Shown: positions 17,085-24,977 of the stretch, piece by piece
Layout: the number at the start of each line of letters is the position of its first letter
Position numbering within the stretch: the first letter of the stretch is position 1
From: AP-15 sp963772965
GTDB taxonomy: Bacteria; Pseudomonadota; Alphaproteobacteria; ATCC43930; CGMCC-115725
Assembly: GCA_963772965.1 (NCBI GenBank)
Contig: CAVYZU010000006.1
Span: 1 to 64,000, forward strand
Reading direction: 5' to 3'
Length of the DNA: 64,000 nucleotides
Position numbers and translations under genes: made by a program
Notes under the pieces: generated by a model
Seen by the model: the letters and a program-made list of their open reading frames with translations, nothing else
Told to the model about the DNA's origin: nothing
Databases searched by the model: none

Positions 17085-17588
17085 TCACCGGCGCTGCTTT
17101 TTGACCGGTTGAAGATCAACAATGAGGCTGTGCCCGGTTGCCTCGGCAATGCGCTGCAAGGCGCGGATCGTCGCCTGCGACCGCTCCCGCTCAAGCCTTG
17201 CAATGTTGCCTTGATCGGTTTTGAGCCGCTCTGCCAGTTGGGTCTGCGTTAGGTTGGCGGTCGACCTGGCGCGCAGGATCGCGGCGGCAATCGGGTCGGT
17301 GCTCGGCGGGCGTCTTGCCACTGTCACAGTTCGACCTGGCGCGAGCTTTGCTAATGAAGCACGGGCAGGGGGCTTGGTATGCTTCGGGGCTGGGCCTTCG
17401 GGCTGCCGCGCCCGGTTTGGAGGCGGGCAAAGGCGGATTTGATCTCGGCTGTATCCGTCGCAGCAAGAACGGGTGCGGTGATGCGTGTATCGCCGGCCTT
17501 TGGCGTCTTCGAGGTGTCGAGGGTCGTGATCGCCGGAAATTTCGCGCGCTTTAGCAAGCTGTGATCCGGTACCCAAATTAAACGCCAT
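17085..17588 (-). CDS. XRE/Cro-type helix-turn-helix protein
   Basis: The C-terminal 70 residues form a clear XRE helix-turn-helix (AAILRARSTANLTQTQLAER, LKTDQGNIARLERERSQATI, RALQRIAEATGHSLIVDL), as found in HigA-type antitoxins and small repressors. The N-terminal 90 residues are unusually basic, and another frame over 17351-17557 reads more like protein (ITTLDTSKTPKAGDTRITAP, then VLAATDTAEIKSAFARLQTG). So the real gene may start internally, or a frameshift may have merged two coding parts. No RelE/HigB toxin is visible next to it. Confidence 0.6.
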   Translation of the reverse strand: MAFNLGTGSQLAKAREISGDHDPRHLEDAKGRRYTHHRTRSCCDGYSRDQIRLCPPPNRARQPEGPAPKHTKPPARASLAKLAPGRTVTVARRPPSTDPIAAAILRARSTANLTQTQLAERLKTDQGNIARLERERSQATIRALQRIAEATGHSLIVDLQPVKKQRR

Positions 17589-17638
17589 GTCGCTTTTGAT
17601 ATACAGAGCTGGGGCGTTACCTTGGACCGGGGACGGGT

Positions 17639-17824
17639 TTAACTGCGTGGGGGGAGCCGTTCGATCACCTGACCGGTGGCGGCATCGACGATTTTAGCTC
17701 CTTCTCCCGCCTCAGCGGCGGCGCGTGCCGCCCATTGAGCGTCGGCGAGATGGGTCGTACATACCAGCCGCCGGCCCTTTACGCGAATCTCATATATGAC
17801 ATTAGTTGGCTTTGGGGGAGACAT
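17639..17824 (-). CDS. Small hypothetical protein
   Basis: A 61-residue protein: YEIRVKGRRLVCTTHLADAQ, WAARAAAEAGEGAKIVDAAT, GQVIERLPPRS. Natural alternation of strands and helix suggests a real small domain, but no family is recognised. It ends about 50 bp upstream of the XRE gene on the same strand and could be cotranscribed with it. Confidence 0.45.
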   Translation of the reverse strand: MSPPKPTNVIYEIRVKGRRLVCTTHLADAQWAARAAAEAGEGAKIVDAATGQVIERLPPRS

Positions 17825-17966
17825 TGCTCATAGCGGCGACGACGCGGTGCGGCATCGCTTGAGGGTGCCAGTCAACGGGACCGCTGTCAAAAAGCCGCAT
17901 AACGTCCCCTCACAAATCACGCCATTACGGGACTAAGCATGACGGGGGTGCGGGGGTTGGGCTTTC

Positions 17967-18431
17967 TTAAACCCCTTTTGACATGAAGACTTGATCGTAA
18001 CCGGATTGGTGGCCACGACCGGTTTCAGTGAAGCCGAGCCGGCTGTAAAGGGCGGTATTCTCGATCATCTTCGCGTGTGTGTAGAGACGCAGTTCGGCGA
18101 GGCCATCGCGTCGTGCCTCGGCTTCGGCGAAGGCGATCAGCGTGCGACCAAGACCGCGCCCTTGCCGTTCGGGTCGGACGGCAATGTTGTCGGGCAGCAG
18201 GTGGTCGGTCTTCACCAGCAGTACGATGATGGCGGCGACAACTCCGTCCTCTTCTTCGAGTACCTGAACGACGCCCTCGGCGATGCGTCGCGGATAGTCG
18301 TCAAGCATCGGCCCCGGCGGCTTGCCGATCCGGCCGATATAGCCGCAATATGCCTGCCGAACGATCGCTTCGATGACGGCGCAATCTTCGAGCCGTGCCA
18401 GCCGGATCATGGTAGTATTTTGCTCCAACAT
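17967..18431 (-). CDS. GNAT family N-acetyltransferase
   Basis: An acetyl-CoA dependent N-acetyltransferase of about 154 residues. The acetyl-CoA loop is VRPERQGRGLGRTLIAFAEAEA (R/Q-x-x-G-x-G/A pattern). Other GNAT landmarks are IRLARLEDCAVIEAIVRQAY at the start and ENTALYSRLGFTETGR near the end. A start at 18410 (MIRLARLED) would be 7 residues shorter and is the more usual GNAT beginning. Substrate cannot be told. Confidence 0.88.
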   Translation of the reverse strand: MLEQNTTMIRLARLEDCAVIEAIVRQAYCGYIGRIGKPPGPMLDDYPRRIAEGVVQVLEEEDGVVAAIIVLLVKTDHLLPDNIAVRPERQGRGLGRTLIAFAEAEARRDGLAELRLYTHAKMIENTALYSRLGFTETGRGHQSGYDQVFMSKGV

Positions 18432-18984
18432 TGTGGTTTCTTGCGCGGTCTGGGGTGGGCGTCAATGTAACCGCAATACAGAGACGACACCCATCTGCAA
18501 AGTTGACGTGACACTGCCCGGGTTCGAGGAACCTCGGGGGTGCGCGGTGCCGGTGGTGGCGATGAGCAAGAAGCAATTCGATCGGCTCGCGGTCTGGCCG
18601 TCAGCACCTGTCCGCACGCCGCCGCGGCTCTGGCGGCAGCGAGCATTGGGCGTTTCTCAATGGCATGTTTGTTCGCCAACCCGTCAGCGGTGCTGGCGAC
18701 GCTCCGCGGGACGGCGCAGGCCGGCGGAGCCGTGAAGGCGGTGGCCTCGGGACCGGTAGCGGAGAAAGTTGAAACCCCAAGCCCGGCGCCGGCAGGAGCG
18801 TAATGGAGGGGTCGGGCGCAACGGCTCCGGCGGACGGGCCGCGAGCGCCTCCCGATGGCTGATCGATCGCTGTCGGCCGCCGTCAACCTCACCTAAAACC
18901 ACGCGTTGAACAACTATACGGCGCCGCACTGAGACGGAGCTTTGCTAACATATTGGAACCGTAAATGCGGGAGGAGCCTCGATA
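18432..18984. other. Non-coding stretch
   Basis: About 550 bp between the divergent GNAT and secreted-protein genes. One Ala-rich ORF (18540-18803) has no ribosome site or motif and is not called. Confidence 0.35.
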
Positions 18985-19392
18985 ATGGCGGCGTCACTAT
19001 TTCGACCGGCGTCACTGGCGGTGATCGCGTGGCTTTGTTTGGTCGGCCAGGCCGATGCCGAAAGCTACGCCACGGCCCGGGCCAAACTGATTGCCTGGGG
19101 ATTAAAGCCTGCGGCGATACCAAGAGGCGGTGAATTCAATTGGTGCGGCACCTCTGGCGAGCGCGCTCTGTGCAAGCGATATCCCGAGTTGATCGACTGC
19201 ACCGGGTTGGGCGCCGCCGCCGATATGTGTCGTATGGTGTTTGTCGCCCCGAATGGCCGGTTTTTTGTTGTCGCGGCCCATGGTTGGGATAAGCCGGGCA
19301 CGATGGCCTACCGCGCCGGTTCCTGGGCCGACGACGCTGACACCAAAGCCATCAGCAACATCCTTGCCGGCAAACCGGAGCTAGCGGAATAA
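18985..19392 (+). CDS. Secreted hypothetical protein with four cysteines
   Basis: A 135-residue precursor. Residues 1-26 are a signal peptide (RPASLAVIAWLCLVGQADAE). The mature part begins YATARAKLIAWGLKPAAIPR and has cysteines in EFNWCGT, ALCKRYPELIDCTG and ADMCRMVFVA, likely two disulfides in the periplasm. GGGAGGAG precedes the ATG. Proteins of this kind are common unnamed periplasmic proteins in rhizobia. Confidence 0.65.
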   Translation: MAASLFRPASLAVIAWLCLVGQADAESYATARAKLIAWGLKPAAIPRGGEFNWCGTSGERALCKRYPELIDCTGLGAAADMCRMVFVAPNGRFFVVAAHGWDKPGTMAYRAGSWADDADTKAISNILAGKPELAE

Positions 19393-19821
19393 AGACGATC
19401 ACCCGACGCGCGCGACCGGGTTCTGGTCAAGGACAAATTCGAAGGCCGGCGGCGACCACTCTCTGAGAGGTGATAAGGCGATGATGCGGGGAATCCACGA
19501 CGCCAGCGGCCACCAAACAATCTGGAGGCATCGGGGATGCCGACAAAGGGCCGACCATCGCGGCAAAATTCTAGCAGCAGCTGCGGCTCAGTGAGGCCAC
19601 TGCAGTGGCCGGCCGTCATATCAACTTTGCACAGCCGATGACATTTCAACCTTGCGCCGACACTGGGGCGAACGGCATATGTCCACTGTCCAGCCCAGAT
19701 AGATGGGGTCACGGGCCGGCAACCGACCGCAGTTGCGTGGCAGTGGCCGTCCCTCAGAGTGATGAAGTTGGAAAACACGGAGTCAGGCTGGGCCTGCTCC
19801 AAACATCATCGAGGGACGACC
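19393..19821. other. Upstream flank of the IS110 transposase, with a 16-bp palindrome
   Basis: This 429-bp gap includes the left part of the IS110-type element, whose outer boundary I cannot place. GGCCACTGCAGTGGCC at 19595-19610 is a perfect palindrome. IS110-group elements carry a non-coding left end that encodes a target-recognizing bridge (seeker) RNA, so some of this DNA may do so. No boundary repeats were found by eye. Confidence 0.35.
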
Positions 19822-20859
19822 ATGGAGCACTATGCCGGGATCGACGTGTCATTGGAAAGCGCGAGCATTTGCGTTGTCGACGCGAACGGGCGGATCGTAC
19901 GCGAGGCTAAGGTGGCCAGCGAGCCCGAGATCCTGATCGGATGGTTTGGCGGTCTGGGGTTCCCAATAGAACGGATCGGATTGGAGGCCGGGCCGCTATC
20001 GCAATGGCTGTATGCGGGCATGCGCGATGCCGGGCTGACGGTCGAATTGCTCGAGACCCGGCACGTGCGCGATGCGTTCAAGGCAATGCCGGTCAAGACT
20101 GACCGCAAGGATGCGCGCGGCATTGCCCAGCTGATGCGGCTCGGCTGGTTCCGTCCGGTGCATTGCAAGTCGCTGCCAGCGCAGGAAGTGCGAGCGCTGC
20201 TGACAGCGCGCAAGCTGCTGCAGAGCAAGAACCATGACGTCGAGATGAGCCTGCGCGGAGTGCTGCGCGGCTTTGGACTGAAGGTCGGCCCGACAACACC
20301 GCGGACCTTTCCCGGCCGGATCCGCGACCTGGTCGCCGGCCACGCCACGCTGTCGACGATTGCCGAGGCCCTGCTCGCGGCGCGCGGCACGCTTTTCGAA
20401 CAATGGCAGAAGCTGGAGAAGCGCCTGCGATCCCTGGCCCGCGAGGATCGCCGTGTTCGGCTGCTGATGACCGCACCCGGCGTCGGCGCGATCGTCGGGC
20501 TCACCTATGCCTCGGCCATTGACGATCCCGGCCGCTTCAGATCTTCCAAGACCGTGGGGGCACATTTTGGGTTGACCCCAAAGAAATATCAGTCGGGCGA
20601 GACCGATGTGACCGGTCGCATTTCCAAGATCGGCGACGGCGGCGTGCGCACTGCCCTCTATGAGGCGGCCAATGTCATTCTGACCCGGCCGGTGAAGGGC
20701 TCGACCCTGAAGAGCTGGGGAATGCGCCTTGCCGCTCGCGCCGGCATGCGCAAGGCCAAGGTCGCGCTCGCCCGCAAGCTCGCCGTGGTACTGCACCGCA
20801 TGCTGGCCGACGGCACCACCTTCCTCGCCGACAAAGCGGCTACAGCCGCAACCCACTAA
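19822..20859 (+). CDS. IS110 family transposase (DEDD type)
   Basis: A 345-residue recombinase of the IS110 family, which uses an N-terminal RuvC-like DEDD domain and a C-terminal serine-containing domain with a guide RNA. Visible landmarks are MEHYAGIDVSLESASICVVD (first Asp), IGLEAGPLSQWLY (Glu), VKTDRKDARGIAQLMRLGWF (Asp pair) and the C-terminal MTAPGVGAIVGLTYASAIDD, FRSSKTVGAHFGLTPKKYQS, GDGGVRTALYEAANVILTRP (with the Ser). A GAGGGACGACC site precedes ATG 19822. The ORF appears intact, so this element could be active. Confidence 0.9.
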   Translation: MEHYAGIDVSLESASICVVDANGRIVREAKVASEPEILIGWFGGLGFPIERIGLEAGPLSQWLYAGMRDAGLTVELLETRHVRDAFKAMPVKTDRKDARGIAQLMRLGWFRPVHCKSLPAQEVRALLTARKLLQSKNHDVEMSLRGVLRGFGLKVGPTTPRTFPGRIRDLVAGHATLSTIAEALLAARGTLFEQWQKLEKRLRSLAREDRRVRLLMTAPGVGAIVGLTYASAIDDPGRFRSSKTVGAHFGLTPKKYQSGETDVTGRISKIGDGGVRTALYEAANVILTRPVKGSTLKSWGMRLAARAGMRKAKVALARKLAVVLHRMLADGTTFLADKAATAATH

Positions 20860-20878
20860 CTGAAGGAGATTCCAGGTT

Positions 20879-20926
20879 CGGGCGGTTCGAGACACCCCGC
20901 CCGGAGCAAGGTCCCGTCGCCGGGAC
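20879..20926 (+). other. Two hairpins just downstream of the IS110 transposase
   Basis: CGGGCGG (20879-20885) pairs with CCGCCCG (20897-20903), and GTCCCG (20911-20916) with CGGGAC (20921-20926) around a four-base loop. Such tandem stems within 70 bp of the transposase stop are consistent with a structured element end or the guide RNA of the IS110/IS1111 group. This is an inference from position and structure only. Confidence 0.4.
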
Positions 20927-21246
20927 GATGGATCAGGTCAGGCCGATGACACCTCAGCAGGGCTTCGCTACTGCGCGTTGTTAGAATGGCCGACCTGCTC
21001 CTCATCCGACCCCATCAGGTGGCGGCCCAGCGCCGACCCCGGACAGAAGAGAGACCTCGGCGACAGGATCAAGGCTCGGAGGGATTGACCATCAACGGCC
21101 CGTGACAGAAGAAGAGGTGTCACATAACTGAAACGTAAATGTCAGCGGACCGTCATCGAGGATGACTATGGGGGGAGTGTGGCGGTCAGGTCGGGCTGCT
21201 GTCCGGCCTGCCGCACACTTTTGTGTAACAGTGAGAGGTGACGGGC
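20927..21246. other. Gap downstream of IS110, right boundary unknown
   Basis: About 320 bp without a gene. It probably includes the right end of the IS110 element, but I see no boundary signal. Confidence 0.3.
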
Positions 21247-21324
21247 ATGTTGTTGATGCCCTTGCGCCTCGATCTCCGGTTGTGGCGGTGGAAAATCACC
21301 GTTCGTGTAACCCGGATTTCGTAA
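21247..21324 (+). CDS. Possible 25-residue Arg-rich small protein
   Basis: A short ORF, MLLMPLRLDLRLWRWKITVR then VTRIS, has an AGAGGTGA ribosome site 6 bases upstream of its ATG and is followed after 9 bases by a perfect 13-bp hairpin. That combination is gene-like, but 25 codons are too few to exclude chance. The peptide is basic, with alternating Leu/Trp and Arg. Confidence 0.3.
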   Translation: MLLMPLRLDLRLWRWKITVRVTRIS

Positions 21325-21333
21325 AGCGCGATC

Positions 21334-21363
21334 GGTCAGTCGGGGATGCCTCCCCGACTGACC
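21334..21363 (+). terminator. Perfect 13-bp stem-loop, putative terminator
   Basis: GGTCAGTCGGGGA (21334-21346) pairs exactly with TCCCCGACTGACC (21351-21363) around TGCC. It lies directly after the 25-codon ORF; no T-run follows immediately. Confidence 0.55.
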
Positions 21364-21736
21364 TTCCGCTCACTAGGAAGGGCTTTTAGCCCGACAAAAT
21401 CGCCGATGTCACGCTTCAAATTTGGTTCTCGCTACAAATCCGCAGGCAACGCAGGCCGAGATTTGCGCTGGGTAACTGGGTATGAGCGGCCGAAATGTTC
21501 GTCGGATAGCGGAGGCGGCCGGTGAGCCACCTGCTCCTTCAAGCGGCTTCCTCCGAGGGCGGGGGCCTTGAAACCGTCGCCTTGAACCGAGCAAACGACC
21601 ATTATTTCGGGACCTATGCGGTGGCACTGACATTGTGCTGCGGGCGACGGCCTGGTGGCAGTTCGAATATGTGATAATGTCCTGCATCGAAATGTAGAAT
21701 TGCGCCCGGCCGAAAACGGCGTGCGAACCGCCTCCA
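21364..21736. other. Non-coding stretch
   Basis: About 370 bp between the hairpin and the stop of the DUF2513-like gene. Short ORFs here have no motif. Nothing recognised. Confidence 0.35.
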
Positions 21737-23845
21737 TTAAAACCGAAACGGTGCCATTCCAAATATAGCACGCGCCTTGTTTACGTCTTGTCGCGCATCT
21801 TCATAGGAACGCAAGAAGTTCTCAATTCGATGTGCTAATTTAGAGGAGCTTGCTTCATTTATTTTTCGCAAGAAATCTTCCTTGTCAGATGCAGTTTGCA
21901 ATATGTCGATTATTATCGACGTGTTACCTACATCATCTAGCATCTGGATAAATGGAATTGCTTGTAATTCCACGTTTTGTTTTAACTCTTCTAGCATAAC
22001 GCGAATTTGTTCGAAGAGTTCGTTTCTTGCAAATGTGAGCCCTTCCGCCTCGGCTGCTTGGACATATGGAATAACCTCGAAGTGGTCTTTAAATGCGATG
22101 GTCTCGCCCTCTTTTAAGCGCCGCGCCTTTTGCGCACGCTCAGTCTGGGCAGAAATTTCGATTTCACCACTTGCGTTGAGGAGGCTAATTACAAAATCGG
22201 CGGATGACGATGAGGACGTTATGGCCGGGGTCATCGACAACGTCGCGGAGGCCATTACGCGCTGCCCAGCGACCGGTCGCTTAATCCAGCGCAATGCTGC
22301 GTCTAACCATGAGAATTGTTCGCTATAATTTGCCAAGCGAAGCGCTTTGTGCTCAACAGAAAGCAAGAAGTGGCTGAATTTGTGAAAGTCCACGTCGGAA
22401 AGTTGATCCAGCTTGCCCGTAATCGGAGCGATCACCCCGGCAAATAGCCGGGATTTTCTGACGCTATCACCCGCTAGGAACGCGGCGACCCCTCCTGCGA
22501 TCGAGCCATCTAGGCCGCCAATAACGCCGCCCACTATAGGAAGAGCGGTAACTGCGGCGGCGGCGGCAAGTGTAATTAAAACATTTTGGACGGTGCTGGT
22601 ACCAACTACGCCGCTGCGCTCCGGATTGGCACCGTGCCCAATCTGTTCTGCTGCCCCGCGCACGAAGGCAGCGGCGCCCGGCTCGATAACGTCCGGTTTG
22701 CCTTGAAGGCTTGCAGCGAAATCGACGGCAGCCGCGCGATACTCTCTCTCTTCTGCTGGTCGCCGGTGATACCGTTGTTCTGCTTCGAGTAGCTCGGCCC
22801 CTGCGGTCGTGGCCAACATGAAGGTGCCGTGCAACTGCAAAAGGGTGCCAACTGCCTCGCGATCGGCTTCCCTAAGAGGCGGCAATTCGCCTTCAGCGAC
22901 TTTCTCGGCCGTGGCTTTGTTGGCGTTAGCCAGCCGGAGGCCTTCGACGTAGAGAAGTGTGAAATCAATCGCATCGAGGGCCTGATCGACTCGCTTGCGG
23001 TATTCCGCAATTCGGGCGGCCAAGTGTGCGTGTGGAATATTACCCGTGCCTAAGGCCTCGACCAACTGGCGCGCGAGATCGCGAAGGGTTGGATGTAGCC
23101 GCCGAAGGCGCTCGACATTATTGCCCTCCCGGTCCAGCGCTTCCGGAGGCGCAAAGTCGACGATCCCTGTCTTAGTAAGCTCGAAATGCGGCCCCGGCCC
23201 CTGAGCAGGTAAGTCTGGCAGGGCAGCGGCATCGTTGCTGACTGGTGGCGGCGCACTGAATTCTACTGTGTTGAACTCTGCCGTGTTGAAGACAGCGCCG
23301 CGGTGGCGCCGTGCCGACGGCGGAATATCAGAGGCCGGGTTAGTTAAATCCATGCCTGAAGCTGAGTTGGTGACCAGCGGCGTTACGGTCTCAGGTGATT
23401 TTTCATGTTCAATAAAGACTGTGGTACCGGTCTTTGAGTACACCTGCGGTTCCTGTGCAATCTTCTTCTGCGCGTAATCTTCCAGCAGCTTCAGGGCCAC
23501 GACCTCCAATGTGGCAATGCTAGCGTCAGGATAGCCGTGCTTGATTCTTGCCCAGACCTCCTCGTTCGATAAGGCTTCGATGAACTGGTGGCCCGAGGAC
23601 GTCAGGCGCAAGGGCAGAACCGACCACTGGCAAAAACCATCCAAGCTCTTCGTGAGGCCGAAACCGGGGGAGCCGTCGTCCTGCTTGATGAAACCGTGAT
23701 CAGCCAGAATCATCATATGGAATTCGAATTTTGGGTCGCCGTAGTCGAAGCCTGCCGTCTTTAGGTCCTCTATGTCGAAGGTGGGCTTCTCGGAGGCCTG
23801 ACCAGCTTCTAGAAGCTTCTTTAGATAATCGTGCTCGATCTTCAC
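21737..23845 (-). CDS. 702-residue protein: DUF2513-like N-terminus, helical middle, Gly/Ala-rich hydrophobic core
   Basis: I do not recognise a characterised homologue. Residues 1-129 (YLKKLLEAGQ, FEFHMMILADHGFIKQ, PLRLTSSGHQFIEALSNEEV, ATLEVVALKLLEDYAQKKI) resemble DUF2513, a winged-helix-like domain common in phage and mobile-element proteins. A Pro/Ser-rich linker with FNTAEF/FNTVEF follows to about 230, then long helices (VERLRRLHPTLRDLARQLVE, RVDQALDAIDFTLLYVEGLR). Residues 420-465 are Gly/Ala-rich and hydrophobic (LITLAAAAAVTALPIVGGVI, GGLDGSIAGGVAAFLAG), suggesting membrane insertion. The C-terminal 230 residues are mixed alpha/beta with a charged helical end. The gene starts 11 bp after a tyrosine recombinase gene on the same strand, so the two are almost certainly cotranscribed. 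Base composition in its 3' half is richer in A+T than the surroundings, a sign of acquisition. A sensor-plus-membrane-effector role is inference. Confidence 0.8.
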   Translation of the reverse strand: MKIEHDYLKKLLEAGQASEKPTFDIEDLKTAGFDYGDPKFEFHMMILADHGFIKQDDGSPGFGLTKSLDGFCQWSVLPLRLTSSGHQFIEALSNEEVWARIKHGYPDASIATLEVVALKLLEDYAQKKIAQEPQVYSKTGTTVFIEHEKSPETVTPLVTNSASGMDLTNPASDIPPSARRHRGAVFNTAEFNTVEFSAPPPVSNDAAALPDLPAQGPGPHFELTKTGIVDFAPPEALDREGNNVERLRRLHPTLRDLARQLVEALGTGNIPHAHLAARIAEYRKRVDQALDAIDFTLLYVEGLRLANANKATAEKVAEGELPPLREADREAVGTLLQLHGTFMLATTAGAELLEAEQRYHRRPAEEREYRAAAVDFAASLQGKPDVIEPGAAAFVRGAAEQIGHGANPERSGVVGTSTVQNVLITLAAAAAVTALPIVGGVIGGLDGSIAGGVAAFLAGDSVRKSRLFAGVIAPITGKLDQLSDVDFHKFSHFLLSVEHKALRLANYSEQFSWLDAALRWIKRPVAGQRVMASATLSMTPAITSSSSSADFVISLLNASGEIEISAQTERAQKARRLKEGETIAFKDHFEVIPYVQAAEAEGLTFARNELFEQIRVMLEELKQNVELQAIPFIQMLDDVGNTSIIIDILQTASDKEDFLRKINEASSSKLAHRIENFLRSYEDARQDVNKARAIFGMAPFRF

Positions 23846-23856
23846 GCAAATTACTC

Positions 23857-24828
23857 TTAATAGGTGGCGAAAAATGAGGCCGCCTTCTCCGGGTTGTAGC
23901 CTCGCCGGTCATATAGTTTTGTGGTGCTCGGATCACGATGCCCGGCGGCCCTTTGCACGTCTTCGAGCTGGGCACCGTTTTCGAGCGCCGTGGTGATAAA
24001 GGTGGCGCGCATCGAGTGCGCCGAGTAGCCGCGATCGAGCCCGAGCACGGCGGCGTATTTCCGGACCACACGGTCGATCGCGTCGGGGTCCATGCCTCGC
24101 CGCTCGTCTTGGCGCTTGCCGTTGTGCTTCAACGGCCGAAACGACGGCCCGTCAACATCGGCGCCATGCCCAGCGAATTCCAGATAGGCGCGCAGCCGTG
24201 CCGCGGTCTGCGGGTTGATTGCCAGCGCGTCGCGCCGGCTGCCCTTGCGCATCACGCGCAGCGAGTCATAGCCGCGGTTCTGGTGTAGATCGCCGACCTT
24301 CAGCGCGGCGATCTCGGCGCGGCGCAGCCCAACTTGCAAGCCGACCGAAAGGATCGCGCGATCGCGCAGCCCGGCGACTGTCTCCTCGCTCGGCAGGTCG
24401 AGCAGTTTGCGCGCCTGCACCTTGGCGAAGGCCAGGGTCGAGCCTTCGTCGCGATTGATTGCCGGCCGTTCGACCTCGCCGACCGGATTGCGCGAAGCGT
24501 GGCTGTGCCGGACCAGGTGCTTGTACAGCGACGACAGAGCCGCGAGCCGTCGCCGGATCGTCGACGATGCGGCGCGCTCGACCTCGCGCATGTAGCGTTC
24601 CCAGGCGATCACCGCTTTGTGGTCGGCCTGGCGCAATTCTTCGGGGGTGGCTATCGACAACGTGCGCATGAAGTGCTGAACGTCGAGCCGGTAGGCGCGG
24701 CGGGTTCGTGCACTCTTCTGCTTCGAGAGCCAGATTTCTTCTTCGGGGATCGAGGCGAGCTGCGCGATGGTTGAAACACGGCGCGGGGCATCGGCCGCAA
24801 CCGGCAAGGTGCTGCTGTCGTCCATCAT
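23857..24828 (-). CDS. Tyrosine recombinase/integrase
   Basis: A 323-residue site-specific recombinase. The N-terminal core-binding SAM-like domain is at about 25-115 (ARTRRAYRLDVQHFMRTL, STIRRRLAALSSLYKHLVRH). The catalytic residues are Arg in VGLRRAEIAALKVGDL (about 169), HSMRATF (His271, Arg274), His297 in AGHRDPSTTKLY, and the nucleophile Tyr306. A ribosome site AAAGGAGAGAAG precedes the start. It leads a two-gene unit with the DUF2513-like gene, 11 bp downstream. An IS1595 element begins 57 bp upstream of its start codon and may have replaced its native promoter. Confidence 0.9.
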   Translation of the reverse strand: MMDDSSTLPVAADAPRRVSTIAQLASIPEEEIWLSKQKSARTRRAYRLDVQHFMRTLSIATPEELRQADHKAVIAWERYMREVERAASSTIRRRLAALSSLYKHLVRHSHASRNPVGEVERPAINRDEGSTLAFAKVQARKLLDLPSEETVAGLRDRAILSVGLQVGLRRAEIAALKVGDLHQNRGYDSLRVMRKGSRRDALAINPQTAARLRAYLEFAGHGADVDGPSFRPLKHNGKRQDERRGMDPDAIDRVVRKYAAVLGLDRGYSAHSMRATFITTALENGAQLEDVQRAAGHRDPSTTKLYDRRGYNPEKAASFFATY

Positions 24829-24942
24829 GGCGCCCCCCGTGCTTCTCTCCTTTTTAGTTCCTGATTCGTCTCAGGTCAATCGCAACGTGATAAACCCGAT
24901 CCCGCTTACCATCGACACTCAGCTAAAGAAATAAGTAATATT

Positions 24943-24970
24943 ATCCTGAAAACACGACGATTTTCAGGAT
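24943..24970 (+). promoter_or_regulatory. Hairpin covering the transposase ribosome-binding site
   Basis: ATCCTGAAAA (24943-24952) pairs perfectly with TTTTCAGGAT (24961-24970) around an 8-base loop. The AGGA of the downstream arm is the only Shine-Dalgarno-like sequence before the transposase ATG at 24978. A transcript reading in from outside would fold and hide it, a known strategy of other ISs to limit transposase synthesis. For this element it is inference. Confidence 0.5.
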
Positions 24971-24977
24971 CAAAGCG

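Noticed and set aside
18540..18803. Ala-rich 87-codon ORF
   Set aside because: No ribosome site; composition expected from GC-rich non-coding DNA.
19996..20895. 299-codon minus-strand ORF opposite the IS110 transposase
   Set aside because: Shadow of an intact DEDD transposase; no motif of its own.
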